A DNA stretch of 64,000 bases from the NCBI RefSeq assembly GCF_014695715.1, contig NZ_JACJOT010000008.1:1488001-1552000 (forward strand), in the 5' to 3' direction. This stretch comes from Microcoleus sp. FACHB-68 (GTDB lineage: Bacteria > Cyanobacteriota > Cyanobacteriia > Cyanobacteriales > Oscillatoriaceae). The notes below the pieces were generated by a model, which was not told the DNA's origin, searched no databases, and worked only from the letters and a program-made list of their open reading frames with translations. Below, piece after piece: positions 44,878 to 53,723 of the stretch. Within the stretch, counting starts at the first letter, position 1, and each line of letters begins with the position of its first letter. Made by a program: the position numbers and the translations under genes.

Positions 44878-46476
44878 ATGACGAAAACAAATGATTCTAA
44901 ATTCTCTGAAAAAGCAGTGGCAGATGAGACGGAACTGGCCCACTTTTCAGATGATACAGAGGCAAAAGAATATCTCGTCTCTCTACCCGATGAAGACGAA
45001 GACATAGATGAGGTTCCATCCAAATCGGGTAAAAAAAACCGGCGCATCTGGCTAGGAATTCTGGGAGCAATTGTCCTGTTAGCTGGGGCAGGTTTTGGCT
45101 GGCAGTGGTGGCAGTCGCGTAGCGGTGCCGGTGGTGCCGGTGGTGCGCCACAGCAGGCAGCCGGTAAACCTCAAGGCGTGCCGGTTAAACTCGCGCCGGT
45201 GACACTGTCTACGGTTGAAGACAGTACGGAATTTGTCGGCAGTTTAGACGCTCAGCAATCAGTTGCCCTCAAGTCTGAAATCGACGGGTTAGTTAAAGAA
45301 ATTTACGTTGGAGACGGCGACTTAGTCGAAAAAGGAGACACGATCGCTCGCATTGAAAATGAGGACGCCCAAGCGCAACTCAGACAAGCAAAAGCCAACC
45401 AAATGCGTGCCGAAGCTCGCCTGAGAGAGCTGCAAGCCGGCAGCCGCCCAGAGGAAATTGCCCAAGGGCAATCCCGTGTCGCTCAAGCCCAAGCACGTCT
45501 GGCAGATGCCAGAGGTGGGGCGCGTCCGGAAGAGATCGCTCAGGCAGAAGCACAAATACAAGGGGCGAGAGCAGACGCAGAACTCTCCCGGCAACGGCTG
45601 GATCGGTATCGAGATTTAGCGCGAGAGGGGGCGATTCCACAAGACACCCTCGATCAATACATCCAAGAAGATCGCAGTGCTAGAGCCGAATTGGAAGAAG
45701 CCCAACGACGCTTGGAGCAATTGCAAAAAAGCCGAAGTTCCGACATCGAGCGGCTGGAGGCGGAACTAGCTCAACAGCAGCAAGCCTTGAAGCAGCTACA
45801 GAATGGCACCCGTCCCGAAGAGATCGCTCAAGCAGAAGCGGAGGTCGCCGCAGCCGTAGCCCAAGTGCGGAATAATGAAGCGGTGCTGGAAAAAGCGCAA
45901 ATTTTGTCTCCCTTTGCTGGGAAAATTGGCGATTTCTCCATCAAAACAGGAGACTACGTTACAAGAGGCACGGAAATCACGACCGTCACTCAAAATAATA
46001 CCCTGGACTTGCGGATGTCCATTCCCCTAGAGCGGGCATCAGACTTGCGCTTAGGGCTGCCGGTGCAATTGTTAGATCCCCAAGGAAAGCCGATAGCGAC
46101 GGGTCAAATCAGTTTTATTTCTCCAGAGGTTAATGCAAATTCACAAGCTGTTGTGGCTAAAGCCTCCTTTGGCAATAGCACTGGGGATTTGCTCAGCCAG
46201 CAGTTTGTGCGAACCAAAGTGATCTGGGATACAAGTTCTGGAATTTTAGTGCCGGTTAACGCTATCAGCCGGTTGGGCGGCCAAACTTTTGTGTTTGTGG
46301 CTGAAACCAAGGAACAATCGAAACTGATCGCTCGGCAAAAGCCAGTGAAGTTGGGAGACATCCAAGGAAATAATTACCAAGTGATTGAAGGATTAAAAGC
46401 TGGAGAAAACCTCGTTGTCTCCGGCATTCTAAATCTGACTGATGGCGCTCCCATCATCCCCGAAGCCGGAAAATAG
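44878..46476 (+). CDS. RND membrane-fusion protein, partner of the downstream pump
   Basis: The 532-residue adaptor has a roughly 57-residue acidic cytoplasmic N-terminus, one membrane anchor (IWLGILGAIVLLAGAGFGW) and then the HlyD/AcrA architecture: lipoyl halves, a long coiled-coil hairpin and a barrel domain. The hairpin contains three copies of RPEEIAQ (about residues 185, 215 and 315) spaced by Ala/Gln-rich helices, a sign of internal duplication. It is followed 88 bases downstream by an RND permease, so the two should form an efflux complex with an outer-membrane channel encoded elsewhere. The substrate is unknown. Confidence 0.9.
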   Translation: MTKTNDSKFSEKAVADETELAHFSDDTEAKEYLVSLPDEDEDIDEVPSKSGKKNRRIWLGILGAIVLLAGAGFGWQWWQSRSGAGGAGGAPQQAAGKPQGVPVKLAPVTLSTVEDSTEFVGSLDAQQSVALKSEIDGLVKEIYVGDGDLVEKGDTIARIENEDAQAQLRQAKANQMRAEARLRELQAGSRPEEIAQGQSRVAQAQARLADARGGARPEEIAQAEAQIQGARADAELSRQRLDRYRDLAREGAIPQDTLDQYIQEDRSARAELEEAQRRLEQLQKSRSSDIERLEAELAQQQQALKQLQNGTRPEEIAQAEAEVAAAVAQVRNNEAVLEKAQILSPFAGKIGDFSIKTGDYVTRGTEITTVTQNNTLDLRMSIPLERASDLRLGLPVQLLDPQGKPIATGQISFISPEVNANSQAVVAKASFGNSTGDLLSQQFVRTKVIWDTSSGILVPVNAISRLGGQTFVFVAETKEQSKLIARQKPVKLGDIQGNNYQVIEGLKAGENLVVSGILNLTDGAPIIPEAGK

Positions 46477-46483
46477 GTAGGAG

Positions 46484-46530
46484 TTAGTAGTTAGGGTAAA
46501 TTTTGCAAATATTTGGCCACTAACTACTAA
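46484..46530. repeat. 11-bp inverted repeat in the fusion protein-pump spacer
   Basis: TTAGTAGTTAG at 46484-46494 faces CTAACTACTAA at 46520-46530 exactly. More copies of AACTAAC and AACTACTAA follow up to the pump start. Confidence 0.65.
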
Positions 46531-46564
46531 TAACTAACCAATAAAACTAACAACTACTAAAAAT

Positions 46565-49500
46565 ATGTTTGCAGATTTCTTTATTAAAAGACCTGTCTTT
46601 GCAACCGTTTGTGCCTTAGTTATTATTCTGTTAGGAGCGATTAGTATTCCTACGCTCCCTATTGCTCGTTTTCCGGATATCAGTCCCACTCAAATCAACG
46701 TCACGGCTAACTATAGTGGAGCCAGTGCTGAAGTCGTAGAAAACGCCGTTACGAACATCTTAGAAAGGCAAATTAACGGGGTTGAGGGGTTGAGGTATTT
46801 AACCTCTAGTAGCAGTAACGACGGCACCAGCAGTATTACCGCCACCTTTGACCCCTCGCGTGACAAAGATATTGCCGCCGTTGATATTCAGAATCGAGTT
46901 TCTGTTGCCCAGCCGCAACTACCAGATGTGGTGCAGCGCACTGGAGTTCGGGTAACAAAGCAGTCTAGTAGCCTTCTCTTAGCAATTGGTTTATTTACCG
47001 AAAATAATGAATACGACAACATATTTTTAAGCAACTACGCTGACCTTTACCTAACAGATGCTTTAAAAAGAGTACAGGGTGTAGGCGACGTGCGAATTTT
47101 TGGGGAACGCCGCTATGCGATGCGTATTTGGCTAGACCCCAACCGGCTTGCTAGTCGAGGTTTAACAACTCAGGATGTCGCGCGGGCACTGACTGAACAA
47201 AACATCCAAGTTGGGGCGGGAAGAATCGGGCAGGAACCGGCTCCAGAAGGGCAAATGTATCAACTGGATTTGCGAGCGGTGAGCCGGTTAACAGATGCCA
47301 AGGAATTTGAAGAAATCGTTCTTAAAACAGAAGAAAGTGGAGCCTTAACCAAGCTTAAAGATGTAGGGCGGGCGGAATTGGGAGCGGAAAATTATAACTC
47401 GTTCTTGAGATTTCGCGGCAATGACGCGGTGGGGTTAGGGATTTACCAGCTTCCTGGCAGTAATGCCTTGGATGTTGCCAAAGGGGTGAAAGCCGAAATC
47501 GTAAAACTAGCCGAACGGTTTCCTCCCGGCTTGAAATATCAAGTAGCGCTAGATACCACTTTATTTGTAGAACAGTCACTTTCAGAAGTGATTAAGACAC
47601 TATTTGAAGCGATTGTGCTAGTCATTATCGTTATTTTTGTATTTTTGCAAGATTGGAGAACAACGTTAATTCCAACGATTACAATTCCGATTTCTTTAAT
47701 TGGCACATTTGCTTTTATCAAGATTTTTGGATTTTCAATTAATAGTTTATCTCTGTTTGGCCTAACCTTAGCGACAGGGTTGGTGGTGGATGACGCCATC
47801 ATTGTGGTGGAGGATATTGACCGACTGATTCAAACTCAGGGAATGAATCCGCGTGCAGCGGCATCTGAGGCAATGCGCGAACTGTTCAGTGCGGTCGTTG
47901 CAACTTCACTGGTGTTAATGGCCGTGTTTATTCCAGTGGCGTTCTTCCCCGGCACCACAGGAGCACTTTACAAACAATTTGCGCTGACAATTGCCTTTTC
48001 AGTCTTGCTTTCAACCTTTATGGCAATTACCCTGACGCCCTCTCTTGCGGCTATATTATTGCGTCGGAGACAGCATCAGGGAGGCCCAATTGGTTGGGTG
48101 TTTGACCGAATTAATGGGGGGCTAGACTGGACGCGCCGGCGCTATCGGCAATTCTTGTTATTTCTAACCAAAATTAAACTCTTCGTTGTCGGGCTTTTTG
48201 TGGTTTCTATTGCCTTCACGGGTTGGCTTTACCTAGCAGTACCGACCGCATTTATCCCAGAAGAAGACCAAGGCTATTTTCTCACAATTATCCAAGGGCC
48301 ACAGGGGGTTTCGCTGCAATACACCCGCGAGGTAATGGATCGGGTTGAAAAAGAAATCCTCAAACTGCCTGAAGTCGTGGGGACTTTCTCTGTGGGGGGT
48401 TTTGGTTTTAGTGGCAGCACAGCGAATAGTGGCATTATCTTTACCACGCTCAAATCTTGGAAAGAACGCCACGGAAAAGATCAATCCGTGCAAGCCATTT
48501 TAGGCAAATTGATGGGGAGTTTTTCGCAAATCACAGAAGCTAGAGTCTTGCCGGTTAATCCGCCGGCTATTCAAGGTTTAGGGCAATTTGGCGGCTTCCA
48601 ATTTCAACTGCAAGATCGACAAGGTAATGGCGGTTTAGATTCCCTTGTGCAATCGATGGGTCTTATACTCAAGCAAGCGAATCAAACCCCTGGATTGCAA
48701 GCGGTGTTTAGCACATTCGCGGCAAATACGCCTCAACTTCTCGTTGAAGTAGACCGTAATAAGGCCAAAGCACTAGACGTTCCAATCGATAGTATTTTCA
48801 GTACCTTGCAAAGCGCTTTGGGTTCGCAATATGTCAACGATTTCAATTTGCAGCAGCGCAATTATCGGGTGTATGTTCAGGCAGACAAACAGTTTCGCGC
48901 TAATCCAGAGGATATTGGTAAACTGTACGTTCGCTCTCAAAGAAATCAAATGATTCCTTTGAGTAATTTGGTAAAAATTACTCCCACAGTGGGGGCGCAA
49001 ACGATTAATCACTATAATCTATTCCGCTCAATTGAAATTAATGGTGCCCCTGCGCCGGGATCTAGTTCTGGAGATGCGATTGAGGCAATGGAACAGGTTT
49101 CAGCTCAAGTGCTGCCGGCAGGTTTTGGTTATGAATGGTCGGGGAGTTCATTAGAAGAAATTGAATCGGGCGGTCAAGCCCCCATAATTTTCGGACTGGG
49201 GCTTGTTTTTGTGTTTTTAGTTTTAGCCGCTCAGTACGAGAATTATGTCGATCCTCTAATTATTTTGCTATCGGTTCCTTTGGCTATTTTAGGAGCGCTG
49301 CTAGCGCAGTCGATGCGGGGTTTGTCGAATGATGTTTACTGCCAAATCGGTTTAGTGATGTTGATTGGCTTGGCCAGTAAAAATGCCATTTTAATTGTGG
49401 AGTTTGCCAACCAATTGCGACAGCAAGGACTTTCCACTGCTAAGGCGGCGGTTGAGGCTTCTCAAGAGCGCTTGCGACCGATTTTGATGACTTCCTTATC

Positions 49501-49768
49501 GTTTATCTTGGGGATTGCTCCCTTAATTAATCCTGAAGGTGCAGGGGCAGCAAGCCGGCGTTCTCTGGGTAATGCGATTGCAGGGGGGATGGTTGTTTCT
49601 ACGTTCTTGAGTTTGTTTGTGGTGCCGATTTTGTATGTGGTGATTATATCGATTCAAGATCGCTTCACCAAAAAGAAGCCGCCGCAGCAACCTCAGCCAG
49701 AGGAGGAGACAAGCTTGGATGGGAAAGCCGGCAGCCTGACGGAGCGACAATCCCACCAGCTTCGATAG
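46565..49768 (+). CDS. RND-family efflux permease (HAE1, AcrB-like)
   Basis: The 1067-residue inner-membrane pump has the full AcrB layout of two six-helix halves, each with a large periplasmic loop. FADFFIKRPVFATVCALVII is the usual first helix; GLVVDDAIIVVEDIDR carries the paired proton-relay aspartates of helix 4, and ASKNAILIVEFANQLR the relay lysine of helix 10. The porter domains contain the typical ANYSGASAEVVENAVTNILE. It exports hydrophobic compounds, driven by protons. It follows its fusion protein on the same strand. A TolC-type channel is not in the window. Confidence 0.96.
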   Translation: MFADFFIKRPVFATVCALVIILLGAISIPTLPIARFPDISPTQINVTANYSGASAEVVENAVTNILERQINGVEGLRYLTSSSSNDGTSSITATFDPSRDKDIAAVDIQNRVSVAQPQLPDVVQRTGVRVTKQSSSLLLAIGLFTENNEYDNIFLSNYADLYLTDALKRVQGVGDVRIFGERRYAMRIWLDPNRLASRGLTTQDVARALTEQNIQVGAGRIGQEPAPEGQMYQLDLRAVSRLTDAKEFEEIVLKTEESGALTKLKDVGRAELGAENYNSFLRFRGNDAVGLGIYQLPGSNALDVAKGVKAEIVKLAERFPPGLKYQVALDTTLFVEQSLSEVIKTLFEAIVLVIIVIFVFLQDWRTTLIPTITIPISLIGTFAFIKIFGFSINSLSLFGLTLATGLVVDDAIIVVEDIDRLIQTQGMNPRAAASEAMRELFSAVVATSLVLMAVFIPVAFFPGTTGALYKQFALTIAFSVLLSTFMAITLTPSLAAILLRRRQHQGGPIGWVFDRINGGLDWTRRRYRQFLLFLTKIKLFVVGLFVVSIAFTGWLYLAVPTAFIPEEDQGYFLTIIQGPQGVSLQYTREVMDRVEKEILKLPEVVGTFSVGGFGFSGSTANSGIIFTTLKSWKERHGKDQSVQAILGKLMGSFSQITEARVLPVNPPAIQGLGQFGGFQFQLQDRQGNGGLDSLVQSMGLILKQANQTPGLQAVFSTFAANTPQLLVEVDRNKAKALDVPIDSIFSTLQSALGSQYVNDFNLQQRNYRVYVQADKQFRANPEDIGKLYVRSQRNQMIPLSNLVKITPTVGAQTINHYNLFRSIEINGAPAPGSSSGDAIEAMEQVSAQVLPAGFGYEWSGSSLEEIESGGQAPIIFGLGLVFVFLVLAAQYENYVDPLIILLSVPLAILGALLAQSMRGLSNDVYCQIGLVMLIGLASKNAILIVEFANQLRQQGLSTAKAAVEASQERLRPILMTSLSFILGIAPLINPEGAGAASRRSLGNAIAGGMVVSTFLSLFVVPILYVVIISIQDRFTKKKPPQQPQPEEETSLDGKAGSLTERQSHQLR

Positions 49769-49864
49769 GCGATTGAAAGAGATTTTGAGCCAAGTTGCTA
49801 ACACCGTTTGGGAAGAAGTTAGCTAATTGATATCATAATACTCAAAACGTAGGGAGGTGCAGCC

Positions 49865-50503
49865 ATGCTGGAAGTACAAAAGTCCCATAAGAAAATCGGA
49901 TTTCGAGTTTCGGGTGAACTTGTCAAACAATTATATGATTGGGAATATTCAATTGATGAAATGGTATTTAAAGAACAATTAGCAACGGGTTCTTTCAAAG
50001 GAAGCTTTTCAGTCCAAGGGTTTATCTTAGAGATGATGCAACAGGCAGAGAAAGAGGGGGAGATTTTGCCTTATTACGGGGCTATTGGAAGTAGTGCCTG
50101 TGTCTATAAGTTTCGATTAAAAGGTTCTAAATGTAATTTGAGAATTGAACACTCATTAACAGGTGATGCTTTAGATTTAGAGGTAGATATAAAGAAAGCA
50201 AATAGGCTTTTTTCAATAATAAGAGAGCCAGCCCTTCAGTTTTCCTTTTTGTCCTATGTGATGGATAAGAAACTTGACCACCCTTGGTCTGGAAAGCGAA
50301 ATTCTACGTTGGTTTGCCAGATTGCAGAGCAGGAATATCAGACTTTAACACAGTGGAAAAACTGGATGAACGAGCAAGCACTTACACCCAGATATATTTA
50401 TCGGTTTACTCAAGTGAGCATAGGAGCTACCGGGTTTATTGTTAAAGTTGAAGATACAGAAACAGGTGAGATAATTGATGCGACTGACTACGATGATTGG
50501 TAA
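49865..50503 (+). CDS. Hypothetical protein
   Basis: I do not recognise this 212-residue protein. It starts at an ATG with GGGAGG eight to nine bases upstream. It has no signal peptide or membrane helix, a charged N-terminus (MLEVQKSHKKIGFRVSG), a central helix with FILEMMQQAEKEGEILPYYG and beta-rich C-terminal segments (YIYRFTQVSIGATGFIVKVE, then an Asp-rich end TDYDDW). It comes 96 bases after the RND pump on the same strand, but is probably unrelated to it. Confidence 0.7.
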   Translation: MLEVQKSHKKIGFRVSGELVKQLYDWEYSIDEMVFKEQLATGSFKGSFSVQGFILEMMQQAEKEGEILPYYGAIGSSACVYKFRLKGSKCNLRIEHSLTGDALDLEVDIKKANRLFSIIREPALQFSFLSYVMDKKLDHPWSGKRNSTLVCQIAEQEYQTLTQWKNWMNEQALTPRYIYRFTQVSIGATGFIVKVEDTETGEIIDATDYDDW

Positions 50504-50715
50504 GTGATCTCTCTTTTTTATTACTCTACATAGAGTCAGTCACCGAAATTTTTACCCCTTGGTCAAATCCTATGAACGTAACCACATCGCATTATGCGAG
50601 GCAAGGCAAAATCAAAGAATTTTAAAGCGATCACAGCGAGGGATGTGTACTTAATTGCGGCAATACCGTTCACAGCCTAAAGGGGATAGATTTCCATGAT
50701 TGAGCCAGAAAAGTT

Positions 50716-50922
50716 TTAATACTTAAACCGAATCAGGACGGTTTGACTTCCCTGATAGGCGGTATCACTTCCAGGCTGCGGTGAGAAAAACAACACCGGC
50801 ACGGCCATGAGCAAAATGACTGTGGCGAAAATATGAGCTAACAGGTCAAACGTTGTAAAACCTTTACTGTCGGTTTTGTTGAGTTGAGAAAATAGGAATA
50901 AATTTAAAAGATAGGTATTCAT
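50716..50922 (-). CDS. Small membrane protein
   Basis: This frame encodes 68 residues with one hydrophobic helix, LLAHIFATVILLMAVPVLFF, and a short polar tail. The ATG is preceded by AAGGAAAAG at plausible distance. It stands alone between genes on the other strand; no family was recognised. It is plausible because a membrane helix is well formed, but it could be chance. Confidence 0.45.
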   Translation of the reverse strand: MNTYLLNLFLFSQLNKTDSKGFTTFDLLAHIFATVILLMAVPVLFFSPQPGSDTAYQGSQTVLIRFKY

Positions 50923-51260
50923 AAGAAACTTTTCCTTGCCGCCGGCGTCCCTGAATGTGGTTACCTATAAATTGACTCTATCTATTAATAAATTCCTTTA
51001 GTGTTTCCACTGGTTTTTAACAGTATCCAGGATGAGCCTGCTGCCTTTTATCCGTAAAAACTATGCGTTAACTTTGTATCTCTTATTACATTCAAATACC
51101 TAGGCAATGTTACTTATTATATCTGCCGAAACTTGGCATTTGCTATGAGATGAACATTTCATGCTGATTTCATTTTTCTGTGCAAGTCTGAAAGAGTGTT
51201 TTCCTGCTGCCGGCACATCCGCGCCTTCAGATTCGGTAGCCCTATCAGCACAACTCACTC
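50923..51260. other. Spacer without a supported gene
   Basis: This stretch between the divergent small membrane protein and the CusB-like gene shows no clear gene, hairpin or terminator. Confidence 0.5.
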
Positions 51261-53204
51261 ATGCAATTGCCTACTCTTCCCCCAACAAAATCAAAAGGGT
51301 CAGCAAATCATTGTGAACGTAAAGGATGGAAATTCTTCGTCCGTTACCTCGCTTCCCCCTCCATTGCTGCCTATTTGTTTTTCAGTTTCTTAACACCGGC
51401 ATCGGTTCTGTCTCATGCCGGCCACGGGGATGAATTTCATAGTGAATCGGAAGCCGCAACCACTGCCGAAAGCATTCAGGTAGATGCCCAAACGGTTAAA
51501 CGTATGGGAATTCAGGTCAACCCAGTCGTGCGGCAACCCCTGGATGTTGGCATTAAAACCACCGGCCAAATTGAAACCTTACCCAGCCAAAAAGTGGAAG
51601 TCACGGCACCGGCAGCCGGTAAAGTGGTGCAGCTATTGGTGGAACCGGGCGACGTGGTGGAGAAAGGTCAAAGTATTGCGATTTTGTCAAGTCATGAATT
51701 AACAGAACTGCGCGTCAGTTCCTTGGAAAAACGGGCGGAGGCAGAAGGAAATATTAAGGAAGCCGAGGCTAACTTGAAACTGGCTAAAGAAAATTATCAG
51801 CGTCAGCTAACCATCGCGGAAGCCGACATCACACAAGCCCAGACTCAACTAACAGCAGCCAGAGCACAGTATGAGCGCGATCAATCATTGGTAAATGAGG
51901 AAGCGCTGGTGAAACTCGCCAAAGAAGACTATCAGCGCCAGCTAACCATCGCGCAAGCCGAGATCGCGCAAGCCGATACCGAACTAACCGTTGCTCAGGA
52001 ACAGTATGACCGAGATCAAGAGTTGGCAGAGTCGGGCGCACTGCCACGCCGGCAGATGTTGGAATCGCAAGCGCACTTAGCAGAGGCAAAAGCCCAAGTC
52101 GCTAGGGCAACCAGCCGCCTTGATGTTCTCAAAGCCCAATCTGAAGTGAAACGCGCTGAGGCGGATCTGCCCCTGCGGGAGATGCGGGAATCCCAAGGCA
52201 AATACGCTGAAGCCGAATCCTTGGTGACGAAGGCACAGCAGCGTCGGGACGTTTTGGAGGCTGAGGCGGAAATTAAACGGGCGGAGGCAGCGCTTGAGGT
52301 GGCAAAATCGCGGTTGCAATTGAGCAGCACCACTTACGAGACGCGGCTGAAACAGATGGGAACGGCGGCGAATGCGGAAGGACTGGTGACGGTTTCGGCT
52401 CCAATTTCCGGTACAATTGCTCACCGAGAAATTACGATAGGACAATCGATTGATGCTGCCGGCCAAGCGCTGATGACGATTTTGGATGATAGTCGGGTTT
52501 GGGCAACGGCGAATATTTATGAAAAAGATTTAGATCAGGTGAAAACCGGCCAACAAGTTCGCGTTAAGGTAGCTAGCTTGCCAAATCGCACGTTTACAGG
52601 TCGAATTGCCATGATTGGCGCTGTGGTGGACGGGGAAACGCGGGTGGTGCCGGTGAAGGCAGAATTGGAGAATGCCGGCGGACAGTTAAAACCGGGAATG
52701 TTTGCCGAATTAGAGGTTTTAACGGATAAAACTTCGGCGGCTTTGGTGGTGATTCCTGCCAGTGCGGTGGTTGAGGGAAATGGCAAGGCGTTGGTGTATG
52801 TACAAAACGGTAAGAATTTTGAGCCGGTTGAGGTAACTTTAGGTCAAACTTCTGGTGATTGGGTTGAAATCAAAACCGGCATTTTTGAGGGCGATCGCAT
52901 CGTTACTCAAGGTGCGATCGGGCTGTACGCCCAATCGCTCAGAGGCGGCAATAAGGGCGCGGGGAAGCAGAAAAGCGAGGACGCACCAACGCAACAGGTT
53001 CCGCTGAATCCTTCATCCTTGCCTTGGTGGTGGGCGATACCGGCATCTGGTATGATTGCAGCCGGCGCTTTTTGGATGGGGCGACGTACCCAAAGCAGTC
53101 GGGGCGCTGCCGAGTTGCCGGCTTCTCAAATCGGGGAGTTTGAAGACTTGCCGGTTTTGGCTACGAATCATCACCATCACCCATCGGTTGCCGGTAAGGA
53201 GTAA
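51261..53204 (+). CDS. CusB/CzcB-like metal-efflux membrane-fusion protein
   Basis: The 647-residue adaptor resembles heavy-metal RND fusion proteins. The hydrophobic N-terminal segment ends near AAYLFFSFLTPASVLSHAGHG, directly followed by HAGHGDEFHSES, a possible metal-binding stretch. A lipoyl half (VTAPAAGKVVQLLVEPGDVV), an unusually long coiled-coil region, the second half (VSAPISGTIAHREITIGQSI), a barrel (VWATANIYEKDLDQV), a membrane helix near the end (WWWAIPASGMIAAGAFWMG) and a tail with NHHHHPS follow. The coiled coil contains two tandem internal duplications. No pump gene follows; the next gene is a c-di-GMP enzyme. Cu, Co, Zn or Ni efflux is inferred from family and histidines. Confidence 0.88.
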   Translation: MQLPTLPPTKSKGSANHCERKGWKFFVRYLASPSIAAYLFFSFLTPASVLSHAGHGDEFHSESEAATTAESIQVDAQTVKRMGIQVNPVVRQPLDVGIKTTGQIETLPSQKVEVTAPAAGKVVQLLVEPGDVVEKGQSIAILSSHELTELRVSSLEKRAEAEGNIKEAEANLKLAKENYQRQLTIAEADITQAQTQLTAARAQYERDQSLVNEEALVKLAKEDYQRQLTIAQAEIAQADTELTVAQEQYDRDQELAESGALPRRQMLESQAHLAEAKAQVARATSRLDVLKAQSEVKRAEADLPLREMRESQGKYAEAESLVTKAQQRRDVLEAEAEIKRAEAALEVAKSRLQLSSTTYETRLKQMGTAANAEGLVTVSAPISGTIAHREITIGQSIDAAGQALMTILDDSRVWATANIYEKDLDQVKTGQQVRVKVASLPNRTFTGRIAMIGAVVDGETRVVPVKAELENAGGQLKPGMFAELEVLTDKTSAALVVIPASAVVEGNGKALVYVQNGKNFEPVEVTLGQTSGDWVEIKTGIFEGDRIVTQGAIGLYAQSLRGGNKGAGKQKSEDAPTQQVPLNPSSLPWWWAIPASGMIAAGAFWMGRRTQSSRGAAELPASQIGEFEDLPVLATNHHHHPSVAGKE

Positions 53205-53723
53205 TCCTTCGTTATGTGCGGATTCGGGTGCCGGTTCAGCCCAATTCCAAATTTTGACATAAAGGATGGATTAAAGTCGCTGAGTAAAAATCCCATTCTG
53301 AAGACGAAACTCAGTTGAACGGTTGATGATTTTACGGAGGCTATATTTAAGCCGGTTCGTGACTATAGACACGATCGCCGAGAGTGATTTTCTACGTTTG
53401 AAGAAAGAAAATTACTAATTTTTGCATTAATATTTAAGATAGCAGCTAGGTTGAGAGTGCAATTCAGCCAAACAATTTTGGCAAGAACCTATTCAAGGAA
53501 ATCCTCACCGGCAGCAAAGTTATCATGCGAACAGTTTAAACACAATCATAAGGATTGAGCTGGAAAACTGTGAACCGACTAAAAACCTACTATTGATTTT
53601 AGAGTTCTATAAACCCTAAGCATTTAGCTTTAACATTACAAAAAATTTATAGTAGCCGGCCAAACCTTCACACTCGAACGTGAAATAAAAAACCATGCTT
53701 AAAGAAAAAGCCAGAATTATGGG
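53205..53723. other. Spacer without a supported gene
   Basis: Only short frames are present. No promoter, terminator or repeat was clear. Confidence 0.5.
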
